In this document: positions 17,101-26,100 of the stretch, piece by piece
Layout of the letters: each line of letters opens with the position of its first letter
Numbering within the stretch: position 1 is the first letter of the stretch
From: a virus
Strand: one strand, 5' to 3'
Length of the DNA: 29,471 nucleotides
IMG/VR virus record: IMGVR_UViG_3300027881_000054
Span: 1-29,471 of that record
Translations under genes and position numbers: made by a program
The notes under the pieces: model-generated
The model's database searches: none
Told to the model about the DNA's origin: nothing
Seen by the model: the letters and a program-made list of their open reading frames with translations, nothing else

Positions 17101-20100
17101 CCATCAGCGGTGAATCATGTCGTTAAGAACCTGGGCGACCGGATCATGAACACCAACAACTGGGAGGAGAATTTCGCAGAGGAGTTCGATAGCCCAGCCG
17201 ATGTCCTGGCGAAAGCGCCAGAGCGTGTCGATAAGCTATACCTTGATCTGTACGCAGTCCTCGATGATGCGGAGATGGTCAAGCGCATGAAGCGCAAGGG
17301 CTACGATGGTGCGATTCACCAGGGCATGGGAGAGAACTTTGATGAGATCGAGTACCGAATTTTCGATCCAGCTCAGGCCACACGTATTCCAACAGTCAGC
17401 GTTGTCCAGGAAACGCTCGAAGAAAAACGTCCTGAAGTCATCGACAGGTGGGCCCAGGATAGCGTCGAGGAGCAGAGACGCCGGCTGGACTTCGCTGCAC
17501 ACGAGGCCGAGACCTCTCAGTACGACACCAGGGAACAGAGTGATGAGCTTCTAAAGGCTGGCACCTACGAGAAGGGGCATATTCGATTCCATGGATTGCC
17601 GATCACGATCGAGAATCCAAGGGGCTCAACCAGGCGCGGGAAAGATGATACGACTGGTCGCAAGTGGAAGTCAGTCTTGGCGCATCACTATGGTTACATC
17701 AAGGGCATCCAAGGCAAAGATAAAGATCAGCTTGATGTCTTCATCGGGCCGAATACTCAGTCGCAGCAGATCTACATCGTCAACCAAAAGGAGAACAACG
17801 ACGCAACGCTGAGTGAAGCTAACTTCGACGAACACAAGGTCATGCTGGGCTTCGATTCACAGACAGAAGCGATGGCTGGTTACGAGGCAAATTATCCGAA
17901 GGGCTGGAAGGGCATTGGCAGCATGTCCGTGATGACGATGCCGCAATTCAAGGACTGGATCGGCACTCCGTACACGCAGGTCATTGCACCGGAAACACGA
18001 GTAAGAACGAAAGAAATGCGTCCGGAAGATGTCATTGAAATACTGCATGGTCGTTACATGATTTCGTCGATGAAATACACCAGGCAGAAAGATGAAGACG
18101 AGGAGCCACGTAAGAAGCAGCACGTCGAACCGGAAGGCGAGTACATGAAGCAGGAGTCATGGGACGACCAGCTCGGCACTTTCCTGGGTAGAGAAAGACC
18201 AGGAGTTCGAGCCGGCACCGTTCGATTCCATAAGCCATACGTCATTCCGTTCAACTCGAAGGGTGCGAATGTTGAGAATCCCTATGACCAGAATCACTGG
18301 ACGACTGTACTCAGCAATCATTATGACGGACTGACAGGTGAGGCTCTTACCATGGAGCTTCAGGAAGAAGGATTCGATGGTGTTGTTGCGGTCAACATCA
18401 ACGCCAAGAGCGAACCATTCGAGATCGTAGAGATGGTGTCCTTCAAGCTGCGAGATGCCATGGAAGCAGACTGGGAGATGACACCGCTGGACGTGAAGGA
18501 AGGTGGAGTCAGTTACCAGATAAACGAAGCCACGATGAATTTCGATGCCGGCGTCAACGCCAGCGTCTCGTCTACCCAGGCATGGCTACCTGGTAAAGCT
18601 CACTGGGAGTTCACCAGCCCGAACGTCAGGATGGTCGAGACTGGCACATTCAAGTCTGGAAAGAAAAGGATCACCGGCACTGGCAAGGAGGCCGCATTAC
18701 AGGTTGCTCATGTTGTTGCACCACTGAGGCGTGAGGCTCAGGAGAGCCTGATGCTTTTGGTCGCGGACGAGAAGGGCAACATCAAGGCAGTCATCAGACA
18801 TTCGGTCGCTAAAACTGAGTCAGCCGAAATCGAGCCAGGTATTGCTCTTGGATCTATCTTTGCAACCAGGGGAGCAAAGCGGGTCTGGATGGTGCATCAG
18901 CATCCAAGCGGCACTGCTGAGCATAGCCCCAACGACACGAAGCTGTTCACCACATTGACCGAATCCCTGGGAGGCACAGGCATTAAGGTCGAAGCATCTG
19001 TCGTCGTTACGCATGGTCAAGGAAAGGGATCCTGGTACATCCCTGAATTTGGAGATCAAAGCGAGACAATCGATATTCCGCCATTGGCCAGGACACAAGA
19101 TGTTCCGATAGTGGAGCGACGATTCCGCAAGTACGGAAAGCCCAGCAAGAACGCGATCTCCGATCCAATGGCTTTTGAGGATCTGGCAAAGACAGTCCCG
19201 GAAGGCGAACACATCATCCTGCTGAACACGCAGCATCAGGTTGTTGGCATCGTGCCAATTCAGAACATGAAGACGTTGCGAACGAAGAATGTCGGCACCG
19301 GAGCTGGCGCGGTTTATCGAGCAGTAGCGCAGACCAATGCGAATCGTTTGATGGCTGTCGCTAACGACATGGATTCAGCGATCAACGCGATGACGTTCGG
19401 GGAGCAGTCAGGTATCGGAATGTACGATGTTGCCATCCGTAAGGCAGATGGAACATTTGTCACGATGAGCGACACCAATCAATTCAATGATCGCAATCAT
19501 AAGTACAGGCACAAGAGGCCCACCACGAACATGGGCCGGGGTGTTTCTGTCGAGAAGGTCCAGGAGGTTCTTCGTCCGATCTATCGTATGTTCCGCACCG
19601 TGCCTCCGGTACGTGTTGTGGAATCAATCGAGGATCTGCCAAAGCATCTCCAGGCATCCATGGAAACTGACGAGGACCGCAGGAACACGACTGGCATTTA
19701 CGACCAGGGCGGCTTCCTGGATACGGTCTACATCATTGCCAACAACGTCACTAATACCGAGGAAGCGATCGAGACCATGCTGCATGAGGTCATCGGTCAC
19801 TTTGGCATACACCAGGTTCTGGATCCATGGGACTTCAATACAATCATGGACCAGGTATCCGAGTCCTTCGAGAAAGAAGTTCGTGCCATTGCAAAGACTT
19901 ACGACCTGGACTGGAACAATATCGATGAGCGGAGAATCGCGTCTGAAGAATACATGGCCCACACCGCTCAGCGTGTCCTGGCCGGCAGGAAGGTAAGCAG
20001 CCAAGCCAGGAAGCTCCTCGATGCGCTCGTCAAAGCCTTCAAGAATTTCTGGTTGAAGTTGAGGGGCAAGCCGACCTTGCTTACTGATGGGCAGATTCAT

Positions 20101-23100
20101 TCCCTGATCGCCCAGGCCAGCACCTACGTTCAGACCCCAGGTGGTTACGTTCGCGACAAGCAGCGAGGCCGACGACGCTACCTCCATGCGCCGGCTTACT
20201 TCTCCAAGCTGTGGAATGCTTTCAACGATTCAGACATGAAGTCAGGATCGGCTGGATCCTGGAAGCAATTTATCCAGGGTCAAATTAAGAAAGGCGGATT
20301 CAAGGATGTGGAGGCCAGGTGGCTGAGGTTTACGGTTGAAACAGATGAGAAGGGCAAGCCCGTTGATCCGGAGGACACGACCTGGTTCGATGAGGTTACC
20401 TGGAATGACATCTATCAGTTGTCCACATCAAGACAGTGGTCAAGCCCGGCTGTCGAGGATCAATTACCGCAGCTTGAGAAGTTCCTGCCTGGAGACGTGA
20501 TTGAGAAAATAATTGAGCATCGTAAATTGGGACGCGAACTCAAGGCCCAGCAAGAGAAGGGCAAGGCTCTCATGGAAGAAGCGTTCATTGATGAGATGCC
20601 GGAAGTCCACAAGACGATCACCGAGGGATACAACGCCGTTGCTAATGATGTCAGGAGGGACTGGTATGAAAGCCATCCAGCCGAAACTTTCCTGACGCCA
20701 AACGAGCAGCGTGATCACGCAGCCATGAATGAGCGGTGGGAGGAGTTGAGTAATGACCTGGAGACCTTCGGTCGCACCCAGCCGAAGAAGATTCCGAAAG
20801 ATGCGGTCATGTCGTACATCGAACGCAATGGCGTCGAGATCTCAATCCAAAACCCAGAGAGCGGAAGTGACGAAGACTCGCCGTACTTTGAGTCTGAGGA
20901 TTACCCCGATCACAAAGAAGAACCTGATGAAGACCAGTGGATGGATCGCTGGCAGGAGGTTGAAGAAGCCAACTGGGGAGATTATTGGGGCACCGCTCTG
21001 AGTGAAGTTCACGGTGATCATGGCTGGGATTCGGATATACAGGTTGATGATCTCGACGCCGATGAACTTGGTATCCCACAAGAAGACATCGACAACATGG
21101 ATGTCGAGGAGTTGAACCAGGCTAAAGGCGACTGGGATGGCACTGACGCTGACGACATGGAGGACGAAGCTCGCGAGAAAACGCAGGAAGCCATCGAGGG
21201 TGATTACTACCAGGAGGAGCGTGACGACTGGCTGTCGAAGAACACCAAGAGGGAATGGTACTCAGGCGACTTCCACATCTACACCGACAGCGATGGCGAC
21301 TTCATGGTGTACCACGATGGCTCTGAGTTGGGATATGAGTCCACCTTCGATGCTGCTGTGGAGCTGGCCGAGAATCACTATCAAGAATCAGGGTCAAACA
21401 CTCGATGGACTAGCTATATGCTGGATCCAAAGGGCGAAGAATACGAGGAATGGCTGTTCCGCTGGAGGAATCCTGACGAATCAATCTTCCAGGAGACAAG
21501 CCACTGGGGCGAGGAAGACGACAACTACGTTGCACATTCCAGATTTGATATTCGCAAGGACAAGAATGGCAAGCCTGCCTTCTACGTCGATGAGATGCAG
21601 TCTGACTGGGCCCAGGAAATTCGTGATGTCATCAAGAACAAGCTCCCAGATATTTACGAGGAACATGGTTTCGATCCTGACTATATAAATCCTGATGGCA
21701 CTGTCGGTGGTGGCGAGGACTGGGATGGCACTCCAAAAAACGACATGCTTGAGGAGGCCAGGAAGGCTGCCGGCGCAGATCCGGAACGGGCCAAGAAGTT
21801 CGCAAAAGAAGCGGAAGCACTCTACGACAATCTGAAAGCGCATAAGTCGAGAATCGTTGCAGAATTAAAACAGGTCCAGCCTTCGGTAGATAAAGAGTTC
21901 ATTGATGTAATGGGACAACTGGTCCAGGACGCTTATGCCTCGGATGCGAGAGAGTTCCTTAACAGGGTCAAGTCTGACGCGGAAAGAATGGAGAGCAAGG
22001 TAAAGGATCGCCTTGCCAAGCGGACCATGGATGTTGCTGCCAAAGAGTTTGAGAGGCACGGACTTTATTGGGGCCTGAATCGTACCGAGAACCTGTTGTT
22101 CAACGCTTATCGCAGAGAGGTCAGGACGCTTCCGCCGATCATGGAGGGAGTGCCTTATCGAAGCAGTCTGTTGATGGGCTCCGCTCATGATGACTTCCAG
22201 GTCAGGGTCATCGATAGGGCCAAGTCAGAATACGGGCTTACTGATGAGGAGTTGAATGAACTCGATACCAGGGTGGCTCTCCGTGACTACGAGAAGATGT
22301 TTGAAACGTCGAGGGACGATGTTGACGGTTTGACCTGGCAACAGGCTATCTCCAAAGCAGGGCTGGCTACGGCTCTTGATTGGGGAACGCACCCGAAGGA
22401 TATGACCGACTATGATGCCTCGGTTAGCTTCAAAGAGGTCGGAGAGGTGGCCCAGGATGCAGCCTGGACGAAGCTGCTAGATCCGGACGAGGCTCGCAGT
22501 GAAAAAGAGCTGCACGAAAATACGCTGGTTCACGAGAACAACCACTGGGAAGACGCCTGGAGGGGAGTATTAAAAGCCAATGCTGATCAAGCTGTTGGAG
22601 CAGAAAACTATGGGACCGATGCCATCTTCAGGGTGTGGGTGCCGATGGTTGATGCGATGCAGAAGATGTCGAAGGCCCTGAAGAACGAAAAGGCGGAGAT
22701 AAGCAGAAAGGGAGTCAAGCCGTTTGAGTATGAGGTGGACACTAAATTCCGTCGCGATATTCAAACTCTCACCCTGGATTTTAACGAAGCCAGGAACAAG
22801 TCCAGTCGAGCCAAGGAGGGAATGGTCTTCCCACCGTTTGAGAAGGACTGGCAGCTCCTGGTACTCAAGGGAATGATTCACGAAGCCATGCGTCGTGGCC
22901 ACGATCGTATCTATCTCTCCAGGGGCGAGGTACATGGTGTTCGTTGGAGTGGAGCCCAGACAGTCGAATCTGTGGTATGGGATCGGGAGGAAATTACCGG
23001 CGAAGATGACAGGACGATCGATATGTTCACTGGCAAAGCTGGTGAGAAAAAACCGACTGCTGTTGTCTATCACCTGACGTATCCGGATGCTGGTCGAACC

Positions 23101-26100
23101 GACAAGGTGCCAGCCAATGCTTTGCGTAAGACGGTGGGTGATCGCGTTGCCAGCGTGATCATGAAGTCCAAGGCGCAGGCCGGAACTGTTAATGCTGAAG
23201 ACGTTGATTTGCAGTCGATCCTGGTTCCAACAACCAGCGGAGGTAAGCGGCTCACAGGATCTCGCAAGATCTACAACGAGCTGATGCCGAACAACGCCAA
23301 CAAGTTCCTGAAGGGATTCAAAGCAAAGATGCAGATGGGCTGGGTGCCTGGTCCAGGAAAGCCCAGTGAAGCGACGGATCCTGAGCGATCTGGCCTGGCT
23401 GTCAAGAGAGGACCATCTGAAGCGTATGACAACTGGGCAAAGGCGAAGGTGCGACCGCTCACCGACAAGGAGCTGGAAGACACTCCGTTCGTTGGTGAGG
23501 AAGGAGCAGCGGCTGTTGAGAAGGCGAAGCGTGAAGTAGCGAAGCGATGGTTGCCTGATTACACCGAGGTAGAGGCGGAACGTCTCCAGGAAAAGGGAGA
23601 GCGATCACCGATTCCTCAGTGGGATGGTGTGGTCTGGGGTATCGAGCTTGGTGATGGGAAGATCGCCACGGTTGCCGGCGCGTACCGTCCATGGGAAGCC
23701 GACACCTGGGGCTATCTGGAAGAACAACGCAAGATGATGCTTGAAGCAACGTGGGGTTACGAAGCCTGGGAGATTGAGTTCACGCCGGAACTCAAGGCAG
23801 CAATGCAAACTGGATTCCCGCTATTCCATAAGCGTGGCGGCAAGAAGCGCACTGGAGATCCTGGGCTCGACGACGCACTGAACTGGGCTGAGAAGAACAT
23901 CGGGCCCCAGGGTCCGCGGTCACTGGAGATCTTGCAGGAGAGGATCAACCAGGTGCTTCGCATGGAGAACAAGCAGGCCAAGATGGAACAGGCCATGCTC
24001 GATCAGTTCGCCGGCCTGAAGTGGGCCATCCGACAGACTCATGGTCATGACCTGCCGGCCCAGGTATCGGCATACAAGCAGGCTCATTTCACGACTAGCC
24101 AGGACTCTCAGATGTACGTCTTCCTGACCCACGGTATTCCGGTCTGGGAGGAGGTTACTGCTGAGGGCCACACTGGCACGATCACGCAGATCAAGCCTGG
24201 CTCGAAAGGTCTCCTGGAGATCATGGAGCCGGTCGCTGACAAGATCCAATTCTGGGGCTACTGGATGGCCGCCAGGAGAGCCGATCGCCTGCTGAAGGAG
24301 GGCAGGGAGGCCCTGTTCACCCAGGAGCGTGTGGACGAGCTGCTGAAGCTGGGTGAGAGATTCCCTGAGTTCCAGGATGTGGCTGACGCATACAACGACT
24401 GGAAGACGCAATTCCTGGACTGGGCCGAAGGTGCCGGAGTAATCAACTCCGAGACCAGGCCGCTGTGGGACCAGGCTGACTACGTGCCGTTCTACAGAAT
24501 CAAGGCTGACGAGATGGGCGGATCGTTCGCCAAGCGTTCAGGCATGGGCGGACCAGGAATTGCGAACGTCACGCAGCCGATCAAGAGGCTACTGGGATCG
24601 AAGCATCCTTTGGGAGACATCCTGGAAAACATCATCGTCAACTTCCAGAACATTGCAAACACGGCGATGAAGAACAAGGCAGCTCAACTAGCGATCGAGA
24701 ACATGGAAGGCTCAGGTCTGATTGTCCCGATCTCTGGTAAGGAGTGGATGAAGCAGGAATTCATCCCGCTCGATGAGCTGAAGCGAAAGCTGAAGCAGGC
24801 CGGCATTGACTGGGAGGCAATGGATCCAGAAGCCCTGTCCGCGATGCAGAAAATGTGGACGCTCCAGAGACCGGAGGGTGAGGATGTCATCTCGGTTCTG
24901 TTCGATGGGAAGAAGAAATACTTCAGGGTCAAGGAGGAGACCCTGCTGAGATCGCTGACTGCGATCAACGAGAAGAAATTTGCGAGCTTGCTTGGCCGCA
25001 TGGGAATGTGGCTACCGCGAAAGATTAAGCGCCTCGGCACCACGATGATAACTCTCGCACCAGATTTCATGGCGGCGAACTGGTTCCGGGATTTGTTCAT
25101 GGCGTTTACCAACTCACGACATGCGAAGATGCCCAAGCCGTGGTCCGGTGCAACCGGAGCGTGGAAGGCATTTACGAAGTCACCTGAGATGGTGTCCATG
25201 ATGGCTGCCGGTGGCGCTTTTTATTCTGGCTACATCAATGCCAACGATCCGGTATCAACGGTCAAGGCAATGAAGCGAGCCCTGCGTCAGACAGGATTCA
25301 AGAACCGGATCCTCGACGCACCATGGAAGCTGTTCCACCTGTACAACGACATCGGTGCAGCATCCGAGAACGCCAACCGTATCGGCTCCGCATACGTCCC
25401 GGCCATCAAGGCTGGAGTCGGTAAGGCTGAAGCAGTGTGGGAGTCCAAAGACCTGATGAACTTTGCCAAGCATGGCGACCATGTGATGGTGCAGTTCTTC
25501 GCTCAGTCGGTGATGTTCCTCAACGCCAGGGTCCAGGGTCTCACCAGGTACGGGCAGCGATTCGGTGAGGCACCTGGTATCACGTTTGCCAAGTCGATGA
25601 TGTATGCCATGGCTGTCCTGGCGATCTGGCTGAGGAACAAAGACGAGGACTGGTACAAGGCGCTGCCTGAAGAAGAAAAGGATATGTACGTCCATGTGAT
25701 GGTCAACGGCAAGCACTGGCGTCTGCCGAAGGCATTCGAGGTCGGCATGATCTTCGGGGTCGGTATTGAACGGATGTTCGAGTATTTCTACTCGAATGAG
25801 AATGACGCCGGCAAGGTAGCGATCGATCGCTTGTGGTTCGTCATAGGCGAGGTGTTCAACTTCTTCAATCGGCAGACCCTGGTGCCGTTGCCACAGTTCA
25901 TCCAGCCATTGTTCGAGGCGAGTAACAACTACAACGCTTTCTTCCAGGCACCGATCGTGCCGGAGTACATGGTGGAGATCGCTGAGGTGAAGCCTGAGCT
26001 GGCGTTCAGGGCCAGCACCAGCCCGGCCATGCGCGAGCTGGCCAAGGCAATGCCAGGTTTCGCACCTGACACGCTCCAGAATCCGCTGCTCCTGGAACAC

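Noticed and set aside
21137-21688. Plus-strand frame of 183 codons in another frame within the giant gene
   Set aside because: It is Thr/Arg/Ser-rich low-complexity translation, without start signal, inside a region with strong protein motifs in the main frame.
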